A stretch of DNA of 64,000 nucleotides from Zelopaecilomyces penicillatus. Lineage: Eukaryota; Ascomycota; Sordariomycetes; Hypocreales; Pseudodiploosporaceae. The translations under genes were made by a program, and so were the position numbers. The DNA is taken from assembly GCA_005765155.1 (NCBI GenBank), contig VCCP01000006.1:1996501-2060500 (forward strand), written 5' to 3'. Below are positions 1 through 12,361 of the stretch, piece after piece; position 1 is the stretch's first letter; each line of letters starts with the position of its first letter. The notes below the pieces were generated by a model. It made no database searches, was not told where the DNA came from, and worked only from the letters and a program-made list of their open reading frames with translations.

Positions 1-1607
1 TGTAATCCACCGCTGCCGGTTTCCGATGGGGATCGCCAACCTGAATTTGGGCTGAGGATACCATCACCAAGATCCTCTTCATTTTCATCGAAGAAGAACC
101 TTGTCGACTGTTTGGCTGGTCGTAGTGTTTCTTGTGACGAAGACGGTGACAAAATGGGGCTGCGAGACACTCCAGTACTGTGCTTCATGGCCGTATCCTG
201 AGAGCCGGGGCTGTCTGCTAGATATTTCAACGTCGTTGATGGAAGCTTAGCGATAATCTTGCTGTCTGCCGGGGTAGACTTCTTGGAACGCTTCTTAGTT
301 GCAGGCACCCGCTTCTTCGATCTCACTCGTTTCATCATCACACCGTCGTCGGACCCACTTTCCTCGCCAAATGGATCGGTGTCAATGTCCTCGTCATCGT
401 CGCACTTCACATCAACTGCAATACATTGCTCTACTTGTTCGTTGAAATGAATGTGCTTCCGCTCGGTACAAGGCGATGTAATACTGGATGATTCCGTTGA
501 CGTAGTCCAATCAGTGCTATTCTCGTGGCTCATTCTCCTACTCGAAAATGAAAATGTGACATAATCTGTATTGGATCGCCCAATGCCAGGTCGCATAATG
601 CCTCTCGTCTCCTGAGCATGCACAGCTGCGGTCGCCTGCTTAAGTAAAGAGGCAGATGATAGTGACCTCTGCAACATAACCTCTGACATGCTCCTTTTCT
701 TGAGAATGGGCTTCTTGTTAAGGTTAATAAGGGAGTCTGATTTTGAAAGCGTCAGGCTGGATGGTTCTGTCTGAGTCGAGTACAAATGACTCGCTCCAGA
801 TTGTAGAGGACCATAGAGCCATGTCACATCGCAATCCTTGAGCCTGTGCAAAAAGTTCCCAGTCAGCAGCCGTCCATAGAAACTGGAGTGGAGTAGTACG
901 GATGCCTACCAGTTTAAAGCCTCTGGGGAAATGGTCCTCAGATTATTCTTGGACTTCATCCAGGTTCTCCAAGACGCATTTTCCAATCTAGCACTGTTTG
1001 GAAATTCCCCCCTCTTGGATACGATATATCTCCATGAAGACCAAATATCTTCCTCTCTCCAGTCATGAGATAGATAGTCAACCTGCCTTGAAGGTCGGCT
1101 GCTTACTGCAGTGTCATCTTCTGCATGCTCAACCAGTTCCGGTGTATCTGGTCTTGAGGTACTGCCAGATTCGTCTTGGTCGGTTGGCGAAACGGTGTAA
1201 GAGTCACCTGTGCGCGGGCTGGGAGGAGGCTCTAGATTTTCATCAGGGTGGAGGTCAGGGTGAATGTAAAGCTTCTCTGGGGAAAATGGTGGCAAGCCAA
1301 AGTGGTCTTCGGGAGATTCGTCAATAGCTAATGTCTCATCGTAGTCCGAGGCAATGGAGAAATTTGTGGCAGGTGTGGAGGCATAGGATAGGTCTGATGC
1401 TTCTGCGTGGGCTGTGCGGGGAGATGAAGGGGCGGAGGACCGGTCGGAATCAGAATATGATTTGGATGAAGGTTGATATGAGTCGTTTATATCAGAGGTG
1501 TGGTGATATGTGGAATGTGCACCAACGAGCTTTGACTGTGAGTGGGAGCGCCGCATGGAGGTGTTCATGAAGTAACCGCTGTCTTCGTTGGAAAGAACCA
1601 CAGCCAT
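1..1607 (-). CDS. Reg1-like PP1 (Glc7) regulatory subunit, DUF1752 family; 3' end outside window
   Basis: Probable targeting subunit of type-1 protein phosphatase, the role Reg1 plays with Glc7 in yeast glucose repression. Exon 1 runs 1607-910, a 66-bp GT-AG intron spans 909-844, and exon 2 runs from 843 off the left edge, still open. The intron falls inside the signature block of the DUF1752/GATA-AreA family (DWREEDIWSSWRY in exon 1, then NWLKDCDVTWLYGPL across the junction). Near residues 362-366 (positions 458-444) the protein reads KHIHF followed by NEQVEQC, which matches the RVxF-type PP1-docking motif of yeast Reg1. The N-terminus is rich in Ser and SPR/SPP sites. Basic KKR/KKRSKK clusters further on suggest nuclear localisation. 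The family and docking motif are direct matches; a glucose-repression role here is inferred. The ATG at 1607 is the first in frame and lies just below a 24-base G tract. Confidence 0.85.
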
Positions 1608-1617
1608 GCTGAATGAT

Positions 1618-1641
1618 GGGGGGGGGGGGGGGGGGGGGGGG
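1618..1641. repeat. G24 homopolymer in the leader of the Reg1-like gene
   Basis: Twenty-four consecutive G on the plus strand, ending 10 bp from the ATG of the minus-strand Reg1-like gene. If transcribed the tract is poly-C in the mRNA leader. It may be length-variable, and assembly length is unreliable for such a run. Confidence 0.9.
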
Positions 1642-4600
1642 CGCAGCGCGAATCGACTCTAATTTCGTGACAACATCAGACTTCTGTCAGCGGGGATCAG
1701 AAGCCTATGGGCGAAGGTCGTGAAGGTTACGGGAAAATTCCGAGGAGAGGGGATTCTTGCTGCTCAGAGGCGGTATTTGAGTGTTGGGCTTAAGTGTATC
1801 TGAACTACTGTTGACAAATGGTGGCTTCGTACAAATGCGGTGTTGAGCTAGAGGTGTGGTGTAGGTGGGGGAGAGGCGACTCTGGGGCCAGAAACTGAGC
1901 CGGGAAAAAACGAAAGTAGGCGCAAGAGAAAAGCAGCAGCGTGGTTGACACAGTCGTCGAAGTCTGGGAGCGTGGCAGAAACTGGAGATGGTGGAGAGAG
2001 AGTCGAGGAGAGCAGAGAATTGCGAAGAGGAGGAGGGAGGAGACGAGAACGATGGACCCAGGCGTCGAGGCCGTTGATAAGAAAGAAGGAAGACAAGGGC
2101 GACGTGATGGGGAGACTAAAGGCGAGTCAAAGCGGATGGACGGTCGGACAGGGCCTGGAGCTTCTGCCATGTAAATACTTTGGGGTTCCCGTACTAACCG
2201 GCCAGCCACGGTACGGAAGTACTTGGGACAAGCATGCTTTTCACTCCGAGTCGTTCCTCCTCTACACCTCCTAGTGCCAAAGGTTGAGAGGGGACATGGA
2301 CTAGCAAACCAAGCCTTTTGAGCTCGGCGGAGGAGGGACCGGCTGGCCGGTTGCTGATTCGCATCCACTGCAGCCTAGGGGACAACCCGACCAGTGGGAG
2401 GGGACAAGGGTGGGTCCGCTAGCAGCCGAGACGACCACTGCAACCACCGGTAAGGCTTGTAGGTGTACATCGAGTTGAAGAAGCAGGTATGGAGGTGTTG
2501 TTCCAGGGAGTGATAAGGTTGTGGGCAGGCGTGTGAGCTCCAACTATAATGGGAACCCAAGCCGTTCTCATCGATTGCAATGTCACCCTCAGGGCACCAG
2601 CCATGATACCTAGGCTTGCTAAGGTACAGCTAACAACTAGGCGGTAAGAAGGGAAGCCGCCATCAACGGTCCAGGTATCAGCAATTATGTGGGTGCATTA
2701 CGATTAGACGCCAGGCAGCTAGTTGAGTTGCACTTTCCTCTGATGGTTTCCATCATTCATCCATTCCGGTTTTCAATGAATGCGTGTGCGTGGAGTAACC
2801 ATATTACCTAGGAGCGCGTCATGAACAGCACGAAAGAGGTGCAGCAGCACAGCAGCGCAACAGCACAGCCCCGTACCAACACTGTACAGCGGTGGACGTA
2901 GTAGAGGGCATGGCTGCTGCAGGGAACTCCCTTCAAGGCAAAATCCGGGACGCGAGGAGTAGAAAAGAGGAGTCGCCTCCGCTGGTTGGCGCGATTGCAC
3001 CTTACAATGCAGCCATGCTGCCTTCGTCCTAGGCTGGCCAGTACAACCAGCTGGGAAGGCATGTAGCAACTTGGTACTTGCCTAGGTAGTAGGTAGGTTT
3101 AGACTGCCAAGCTGGGGAAAACGAAGTCTGCGCCATCAGCCCTGGATATCGCGACTGCGTCCGCCTACCTAATTAGTACCAGGTACTACATACAGTACAC
3201 CTAGCAGAAGGCAAGCACAACATTACAGCGGCCCATCAGGTCTTCGTAGCACACAGTTGTTATCTGCTAATAACGAAACACTGAGACGAATTGACTTTGT
3301 TGTCAAGACCGACAACGACCGACCCGTGACAAGGGGGCTTCGAAACATTCCCTAGGACCTACATATAGTGCTACATTTGCGTTGAACTCGGAATAATAGC
3401 TTGCCTCATACGCTGGGAAATCACCTATGTGATAGTTGCACCTGTGATAACCTGATAATCACTTGCCTGCCTTACGGGTAAGCTGCTGCTACCTGGTCAG
3501 GCTGATCCGCTGGCAGCTCAATGTGGCCAACTAGAGTCTCATACGCCCATACCAACAAGCAGCATCCCGGTTTGCTGCACGAAGTTTTTGCAGTCATACC
3601 ATGAGGATAGCTCGTCATCAGGTAAGTCTGTCTGGCTGCCTCTCCAGCAGGCCGCATAATGTGTGCAATTACACCTAAGGTACTTTACATTGAACTTGTG
3701 TGACCAAGGAGTTCAGGAGGGTGGAAAGCCACTGGCTGCACCAATGCAGCCGATGCAACCAAAGTACCTAAATTACCTAACGTACAGGTAAGGTACGCAC
3801 ACAGGTACCGTACATAGTACAGGCCAGAACACGAGTTTGGACCAGGTGGCACAGAGCATCGACGCACAGGGCAATCGATGTTCAGTGCCATGCAGCCCAG
3901 CAGCCGCTGTGTTTTGAGAAATTGCGGAGTGCATTTCCGCGTTGTCGATTCGCCGCCTCTGCGACAGCACTTTACTTCGTACTCGCCCTATGTTGATGAA
4001 ATTCCATCGCCTTTTAAAGGCAGCCGTCCGCGCCGTTTCTCATTAAGTTACCGAGCTGGTTAACTGTCGCAACATCTCCTAGGGCTCGGTCGGTGCTAGG
4101 GTATGCTGGCAATAGAAAGGTAGGTTAGATGCTGTCAAGCTGTAAGCAAGCAAGCAAGGCAAGAGCGCTGGTATGTTAGCAGGTATGCTAGCACCACTTG
4201 CAAGTTCTGGACGCAGTACACACACCTGACTTGGCCAGTACGCAGCTGCACACCACCAAGGCCAGCTGCTGCTAGTACCTCAATAGTACCTCGCTAGGGC
4301 CAAAGCTTTCTGGTCGGGCTTGTCTCCTTCAGATAGAGTCGTACATCTCCAGGTAGTACCTACTTGCCAACCAGTGCACGCAACAGGTGGCTCAGTGGCT
4401 GCCCTCAGTGAGCTGTAGTACGTAATTGCCCAAACCCACGAGCACCCTTCCCAGTGTCACCACGCACCTTTGTTGGTTTGGTACGCCGTTTGGGCCCGCT
4501 CAATGCTCTACGCCCGTTGCCCCATTCGAACAATGTTTTCTTTTCCTCCCCCCAGTCTTGTTCTTTTTACCAGGGTTTCCGACCGAAGTGCAAAAGAAAC

Positions 4601-7600
4601 AGCGTCAGGGCGGCGCAACCTTGCGTGAAGGAGTTCAAGAGACCCCGAGACACAAATGACGACCATGGCGCCGCAGGTTTTCGGGGCCCCCAGCGTAGCT
4701 GTGTGCTTCGGTAAAGTCATGGCAGACTGAAACAGAGCAAAGATGGCGATCTGAATTCCAGAACAAAATCAAGGGAGCCGACAACGCGATCGGAAAGTTT
4801 GAAGAAACATGCTGGTACAACATGTCTTCAACTGGTGGTATGCAGCCAGCCTGCCAAGCTCCTCTGGACCACATGGCTGAGGCACTGTTTTGACATTGGA
4901 CGCAGCCGCCCTGCCACAACTGCCTGGGCGTGGCCAAAAGCAGCCGCAAGAACGATGGATACCTCCGCTGCATTGTCGACGGCGTGCGGCTGCGCGCGGA
5001 CGGCTGGGATGTGGGACTTTCTGAGAGGGGCAAGGGAGGGGAAAAAACTTCACCAACCCCTGCTGTATTTGAGGATATGAAAGCTCGGAGATGGACGGCA
5101 ATGAATCCCAGAGGCACAATACCTACGGTCCTTCGCAAGCCATTGCTCCGGCCTGTCTGTCAAATGATTGTTTGCTACTGGTCCATGCCAAGAACATCGC
5201 CCCATTGAAGACAGAATTTTCCTACCCAGTTGAACCATTAATGGGGGGTTCCAACCCCTTATTAGCTACAGGTGAGAAGACAAACAGAGCCAACTAGACT
5301 CGGTGGACGGACCAGACCTTTGCCCGGATGGGCCTGGGGATTGTTATTATAAGGTTATCACACTGTACATGTATGAAGTACTATTACTACTCACTCTTTG
5401 CAGCAGTTATGTTTTGGCAGCATCACTAGTCCGAGAGAGTCTTGTTTCACGAACACACAAATATTCAGAGTACAGTTTACCAAGTACTTTGGCTGCCCCT
5501 GATACCAATTACAATTACACGCAGAGTGTTGATGCAAACATTTTGACACTCCTCGAGCCAACTCGAGTATATATCCCTTGGTAGTACGGGCTCTAGCCTC
5601 GGAAATCTCTTTTTAAGGTTGACTCGCCAGGTGGTAGTTGAAACACTATGAACCTAGAGGCTTCAGAGTTCCTACCCGCACATATCGCTAAAATCTGCTG
5701 GCATCAGGGCACAGTATCTTTCGTCAAGCGATCCTAGCCAACCACTTCATTGCGAACAAGCCTTCAGACTGGAACTGCTACTTTAATTTTTTTTCGGTAC
5801 CTGTACCTCGTGCTTCACCCTCCCCAAACAAACCGGGGAAGTCTTGGTCTACTTTTCGTTATCTAGACTTTTGAAAAGCGTGATCAATCTCTGCTTGAGC
5901 CAAACTCGCCCAAACCCTAACACGCTATTGTTTGTTTGTGTGCCGTAGCTTCGGAATGGGCCAGACCTCAAGAGAGGGGGGTTGGTTGGTTGGTTAGTTG
6001 CACAACTCACAGGACAGGCATCGTTTCTGAACGATTCGCCTACGATTGATTATATGCTCATAGGTCTGATACGTTGTGGGCTGTAGTGCGATATTAGAGG
6101 CTGTCCGCCTGTTAGCATACTGTGCTCATTCGGTTCGTGAGACGCTTTTGGGCTTGCCTCAGCCTTGCCCGGCCAGGGCAAGCCATTTTGCCACGACCAT
6201 CGAGAGTCGGGTGGTCCCCGTATCAAGCATGTATCAGCCCCCGATTTTTCCCGTCCTATCCAGATTTATGCCGGCAACAACTTCGTCTATCGGACGTCCG
6301 TTTGTCCGGAGGCTTGTGATAGCCGTCGGCCATTCCCAACGACAGTGGGTGGAGCTGCCGTCAGTGCCGGGGCAGAATATTTAGCTTGAGCTGAAGGTTA
6401 ACTTGAGCCGATACGACCCAGATCCGTATCACCTGCAATTCCACCTTGGTTATCCACAAGCACACTGTTCTGGGCTCGATGTTATTGACCTGTAGTTGTA
6501 TCAGCGCGCCTGGTTTCTACATTTGCCCCAGTGAGCGTCAGCTGGCCACGTCGACCTCTAATGCTCTTTACTCATTCAAGGGTACTTCCAGATACTCGGC
6601 AATTGAGCGTGTTACGCGCCGGTCTAATGACTTGTATCTGTCTCTACAACTGCCAGGCAAGCACAACATCTTATTCTCACACCAGCTGCACGTTATTAGC
6701 TATCAGACCACGCCATTCTAGGCACGATTGTGGGCCGCCTGTGGCTGCCACACTCAATGCAAGTGCTATGCAGCCGCCAGCATGCTAAAACTCTCTACGC
6801 ATGGTTGCTGCACGTAACAGAGGCAAGTCCTTGATTGGCTTGATGCAACCAGCCAAAAGATCCAAACTGGTTATCGCAAGTTGCAACTTTCGCGCCAGCA
6901 TTCCCGTGTGGCCCCGAGCTACTGCTCCACGTTAATCTATCGTTTGATCAGTAGCTCCCTGTTGGCCTATCAAGTCGGAACATGCTGGGCTCGTTGTATG
7001 AAGCTGTGCTTACGTCCTCCCACTCATCTTTCCTATGGTAACACAAGGAGTCAATTAACAGGCCACCCGGCCAAGGGCCAGCAAAGTAAAATGATGAAAG
7101 TGGCTTGAGCAGCCAGGCCTGGTTATATCTCGCATCAAAAACATTAAAAAGGGACTACACATGGCTCTTTCTGCTTTTGCTTAACAGCACACAATGAAAA
7201 GGCGAGGACTTACTACGTAGTAGGTAGCTTCAGTATGCTTTCTCACCCTCAAACGCTATCTGAGAGCTAGAGACATTCTGCATCCCTAATAACGGCATAA
7301 TGATAGGCACTTTTCGGTGTCTCTTGTGCATTGGATGAAGTACCGTGTGTGGTAACAAGGCACAGAGCAGATAGATACCTTATCTCAAAATCATACCTGG
7401 GTAGGCTGAGTCGATAAGCAGCTGCAGATACGGCAAGGAGTTGGGAGGGGATCTAAGTCGTGCTGATAAGGTGGATTAATACTGGGTAAGATAACTAGAA
7501 TATGGTGAGTGATTGTACCCATATTCTCCAGAGATACAGTCTCAAGATACGGAAACAATCAACAGTTATCAATGACAACCAGCATCCATCAATCCCGCGT

Positions 7601-9966
7601 CACGGCGCATTGCCAGGGGGGTTGAAATGCGGACGGCCATGCCTTTATTAACAATCCCGACCTGCCCAATTATAGGGGAGGTATTTTGACTGTGAGAATC
7701 AAAACAGCACATATGTTGCAGCTTGTGGAAACCGGCGATTGAAATCTGCGCAGCCACTCGCAGCTCGGCGTGTAGACTCATGCACATTGTGCATCCTTGG
7801 TCTCGCCCTGCCTGGATTGGCAAATCTCACCGGCCCCATCCAAGCAAGCGATGCAGCGTAACATCCGCCACACGAGCATGTACGGATACACACAGTACTA
7901 ATTGCCTACCATCCATCTCAACCAACACGTTCCGGACACACCACATTTCATGGTATTCCAAAATATATCGACTCCCCGGGGAGGGGGGGTCTTGATGTAA
8001 CTAATTCGGAAGACGACTCCTTTTGGCGGTTTCTTCTAAATGCGCTAAGCACACGCCGAAGGGGGGTTCAGCAAATGGCCATGCCGGTTGCCTGTTTGAC
8101 GTGGATGCCTACCGAGGGTGGAAGTATGAATATCTGCAATCTCGATATGCACTCGTATGACTTACGTATGTATTCCCTAGGATTTTTTTTTTGGGGATCC
8201 AAATAAAAAAAAGGGAATCCACACTTGGGACCAATGCCAATGCCAATGCCAATTAAACTGGCGTTTTCGACCAAATCGCCGTCAGTGTCAAATCATCAAC
8301 TTGGAAAACGTAGAACACTCGCTGATAATGACGTGGCTAACAGGAATAGATATATTCAAAATCACCAGTACCGACTCATTTTTGGAAATTCTCATTGGCA
8401 CAATGCAGACATGGTAAAGGAAAACCCATCCAGTTTTTATCCGCTTAACCAATACATATCTCCAGATAGAACACGAGTCCTACTGCATGGAGTCCCAAAC
8501 ACTATTCAGAAGCCTGGTTAATTGTCGACCTGCACAGCTCTCAGCCTCATCCATAAAAGTCTGAGGTGCATTATTAAATAAAATCTTTTCTGGAGGCGTT
8601 TAGATCGGCACTATGTAAAAGGCAGCAGATGACGGTTTCAACACAGTATTAGTGCCAGTGCTTCTCCCAGCCAGATGGCGAAATCAGTTACGTGCCATGT
8701 GGAGATAGCCGTTGCCCACCACCATCAGCAGCAGCCACCGCCGCGGCCGCGGCCGCCGCCATGTTCTGTGATCCTTGTACCTATGCAGCACACTCGTTGT
8801 CGTCTTTGTCGTCCAAGTAACGGTCGATATGCATGTTGACATGGCTGTTGTGCCTCCGGAGATGCAACACATGTAGGGCGTGTCTCTGTCCTTGGTTCTT
8901 GGCAATTGTTGACTTGGTATGGGAGAGCGACCAGGACGATGTAAATGGCGTTTTGCGGGGAATATGCGTCCCTGGGCCGGGGCTTGATTCCTGTCGCATG
9001 GGGCATATTTGAAGCTTCCACGGTATTTCCAAGGCCCTGTCTAGAGGGTGTATGGCTTGAGAACAGAGGGAAGCGGCTTGCAGGTCCGCCCACATCATGC
9101 AAATTCTTCCACGGAACTAGACGCCTTCTTGACATCATGACGCTGATATTGACTATCCGACTTGTCCCGCGGGGTCAAGGCACCTTCTCCCAAATGAAAA
9201 CAAAAAAGGTCAGTAATTATTATGGCATGCCTCTCGGTGTAGCAATCTCTTGTCTGGCCCATTGACATCTCCCACCAAACCGAGGCGGCCACGTTGACAT
9301 TCACATCAATGCGACCCTTCTAGACTGAGATTTCATATTTACAGATACGTCACAGGGCTATTGGATTTGCAGCAGAAGTCTGCAGCTCTAATCTTCTCCC
9401 TTTGCCTCATCCCCCCCCCCCCCTCTTCGCACATTTGCACTGGTCCATTTCCACAGGTAATGTAGCCCGCCATATCTACTGACTGCATGTAACACCGGTG
9501 AGGAAGCTGCTGTGTAACGCGTCAAATTAACTGCCTCTTTTTTTGTTATCGATGACCCTGGCAGCAAGAATGTCAGGCTTGACAACCATTTCCGTAGTTG
9601 TAGGCTGGAGGGCACCCTCGCTCTGCTGTTTACTTTTCCGAAGCTCTCAGGAGAAGCCTTAGTGTGGCCAGCTCCATACATGGTGCATTTGCTGTTCCTT
9701 GAGTAGATATTGAGTAGATGTAGTCCCTACTGAAAAAGCGCCACTCTTCTCCTCGGTCACTTCCTTTATCAGAATAAATAGGTTGATCATGGTTGGCTGA
9801 AAAGGGGTAGCCCGATATAGTTTGTGTGGATTCATCATGGGAAAGATACGAACACACACTATCTCACCGGCTTGTCCGTCAAAAAGCCATCCATTTGTTC
9901 ACCCGCATATGTCTCAAGTCACAAGTGGGCCAAGGCAGAACAGGAAGAATGATAAAAAGGTATCTT
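1642..9966. other. Gene-poor spacer of about 8.3 kb
   Basis: No ORF here has a recognisable domain or extends through plausible splice sites. The longest (about 187 codons at 1805-2368, minus) is a low-complexity Pro/Ser/Leu translation of the CT-rich promoter side of the Reg1-like gene. Between about 3060 and 4440 the words TACCTA/TAGGTA/GTACCT recur, for example at 3083-3100, 3160-3215, 3775-3820 and 4335-4365. Other features are a palindromic GC-only stretch around 8738-8758, a C-run near 9411-9423 and a short tandem of CAATGC around 8232-8252. I saw no terminal inverted repeats, transposase fragments or tRNA. Long leaders or non-coding transcripts cannot be excluded. Confidence 0.6.
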
Positions 9967-11677
9967 CTAGTCTCTCGGGGCAAAGGCCACCTGCCGGGGC
10001 AGCCGGAAGCTGGCACAGAACATGCGTTTGGCGGGCGCCACATCCCGGACCTCATGAATTAACACCTCCCCTTCCTTCTCGACATCTCCCGGCGTCAACA
10101 TGATGCCAATTTCGGCGTGAATGCGTTGGCAAATGTCTTCTAGAGGCGTTGCATCGTCTGCCTTGACAGCAAAACAATGTACATGAACCATGGGTAGTTT
10201 CATCTCTGTGTGAGGAGCAAAGAGATGCTCATGGTTCTCGTAAAGCCCACGGTAGTTGTGAAGAAACTCGATGGCTGAAGCCGGGAGATTCATCACAAAG
10301 TGCGATATAGTGGGCGGCACGGGAACGCGGATTGGCTCCGGACGTGGTCCCGGAGCACTTCTGGAGACTTTCTGAGGCTTGATAATGGCGCAATCTCCGC
10401 GTGCAGAAGCCTCGAGAACTAAGTCGGCAGCTTTTCGGACGAATTCGTGTCCATCGAGGTTGAATGGCTTGACAAACTCGGATACCTACAGCTGTTAGTC
10501 TCACGGTCCTATCGGGGAGGCAACAAGATGGGTGGGGGGGTCTTATCAGTCTCATCGCATCTCGTTTTTGCGATGAAGCTCTCATTTACCTTGTTTTTCT
10601 GGACAGCTTCGCTCAGATACTTGTAGCTTTCTGGATTCTTATCATTTGCCCAGACAAAAACACCTTTCTTGCCAGCAGGGCAGGCAAAGGGCCCGATGCC
10701 GGCCATGACATCGGCAACCACCTCTCCTGGCTTGAAAAGACTGGTAATACGTTGATGCTCTGTCCCTAGCTTTGTATTCCAGTAAACCTTGGAATAATCA
10801 AACTTGAACACGCAGCCAGCCTCGCTGACTTCCACCAGCATGTCATCGGGCCCCGCTAGAACCTCATAGTTGAACGTTCGGAACTCATTCTCGCTGCCTA
10901 CGTTATCAACCTTGTTGATAACAGTGGTAATGCTTGGGTTCTTGTCCATGATCACTTCAGCAATGATGTGTTTGTAGGGCAGATACTGTCCTCTGATGTT
11001 GAGATGCGCTAACGTGCGTGATCAGATTTGGTCCTAGCAGGCAAAACACCGCGTTCAATGCAATGTGGACATGAAAATATCTTACCGACATGTCCTGCTG
11101 TGTTGAAGCCCACGGGGATTTCGCCATGCAGTTCCTCCGGGAGAATTGACCTGATGACATCAACTAGAGACGGGTCAGAATAGTAATGAGTCTAATCCCA
11201 AGGGTGGTCATACGATATGTCCAAAGCTCATAGCCAATGTTCACCTCATAAGGAACTACTTTCAAGTCTCCAGTCTTTGATGCTTCTTGCAATACAGAGC
11301 TCCAAGTTTCCGGGGCTAGAAGACGAAATGGCTAGTTAGAAAAAAGCATATTTATATCACCAATATGATTACAAGGACTTTGCATCCTGGATTGAAGGCC
11401 TTTTCCTTTTTTTTTTATTACCATTGGGTTGAATATGTGGCTTCAAGATAAGACACTTTTTGCCCTGTGCAGCCAGAGACGGATCTGGATCAGCCGCGAT
11501 GAGATCGAACTTGTCTAAAGCGAACACCTCCTTGGTCTTTTCGAGTTGCTTGCGGTACTTTGAGATGAGCGTATTCTCCCTGACTGATACCGCAGCGGTT
11601 GGTAGAGTCTTTGAGAATATGGATCTGTCTAGGGTTTTTGCGGCCCTGGCGGCGGCAGGGCTTCGGAAAAGATTCAT
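9967..11677 (-). CDS. TRM5: tRNA (guanine37-N1)-methyltransferase Trm5
   Basis: Methylates N1 of G37 next to the anticodon, protecting the reading frame; acts in nucleus/cytosol and mitochondria in yeast. Five exons: 11677-11422, 11315-11214, 11163-11086, 11008-10590, 10485-9967, giving 457 aa, normal for the family. The third and fourth exons give the Trm5 blocks LPEELHGEIPVGFNTAGHV, AHLN and QYLPYKHIIAEVIMDKNP, followed by NKVDNV. The AdoMet-binding loop VADVMAGIGPFACPAGKKG lies near residue 240, with ANDKNPESYKYL after it. The short C-terminal part carries VHVHCFAVKAD. All introns are GT-AG; intron 1 begins GTAATA then runs into ten A. Start chosen as the first ATG of exon 1; the N-terminus (basic, Ala/Ser-rich) could act as a mitochondrial presequence. 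It is divergent from the AlkB-like gene. Confidence 0.95.
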
Positions 11678-12361
11678 TTGTAATTCCTTCTATGTAAGTA
11701 TTGTTCATGTTAATATTTGATGTTAATTATATTGTTTCTCGTTTTTAAAAGGGGGGAGAGGCATGCGATGAACAATTTTACAATGCTAGATAGAGAAAGG
11801 AAGCGAAACGAAAGAGAAAAAAGAATAAAAAAGACAAAAACACAATTAGGAATGGGTAGAATTTTTTCAGGATATGCTCTGCAACTTTTATTCTCCTCCC
11901 CCCTTGACTGACCTCCATGTCGACACCTGGCTCTGAGGGTATCTTTATTAGTTTGGGGTTCCGATTTCACTGAGACATGGGGGGGTCGTCATTGTTCGAG
12001 AGGCTGAGAGAAATTTTGGAGTGGGAGGGGTGGTCATTTTGGCTTGTCGTTTTGCACCGCCACACATAAATACCAAATTCGACGTGGACAGACAGACGAC
12101 TCTCTTCAACACGTGTGGCACGGATTTGAGGCTAGGGGGGTAAATAATTGCTTTGTGACAGGGTAGGTAAGATCTAGGATAGCTTTGGGTGATGTCACGA
12201 TATCAGGCTGTAGCTAGGTGTTTATGTGATTTTCTTTTCCTTATTTTTCCACATTTCACACAACAAATAAATACCAGTGTGTACTAGTCAATGAGATTTG
12301 TCGGAAATTTAGATTTAATTCCTCCAACTTGTTTACCTTGTTTTCGAGGGTTCAATCCGTC
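11678..12361. promoter_or_regulatory. Divergent intergenic region between TRM5 and the AlkB-like gene
   Basis: Seven hundred bases of AT-rich sequence between two start codons facing away from each other, so it must hold both promoters and leaders. No coding signal was seen. A shared regulatory element is possible but none can be named. Confidence 0.6.

Noticed and set aside
1805..2368. 187-codon minus-strand frame upstream of the Reg1-like gene
   Set aside because: Low-complexity Pro/Ser/Leu translation of a CT-rich promoter strand; the other frames of the same stretch are open too.
8735..8760. GC-only palindromic stretch followed by ATG, resembling a CpG-rich start
   Set aside because: The downstream frame closes quickly and neither strand gives a credible protein; treated as a local GC island.
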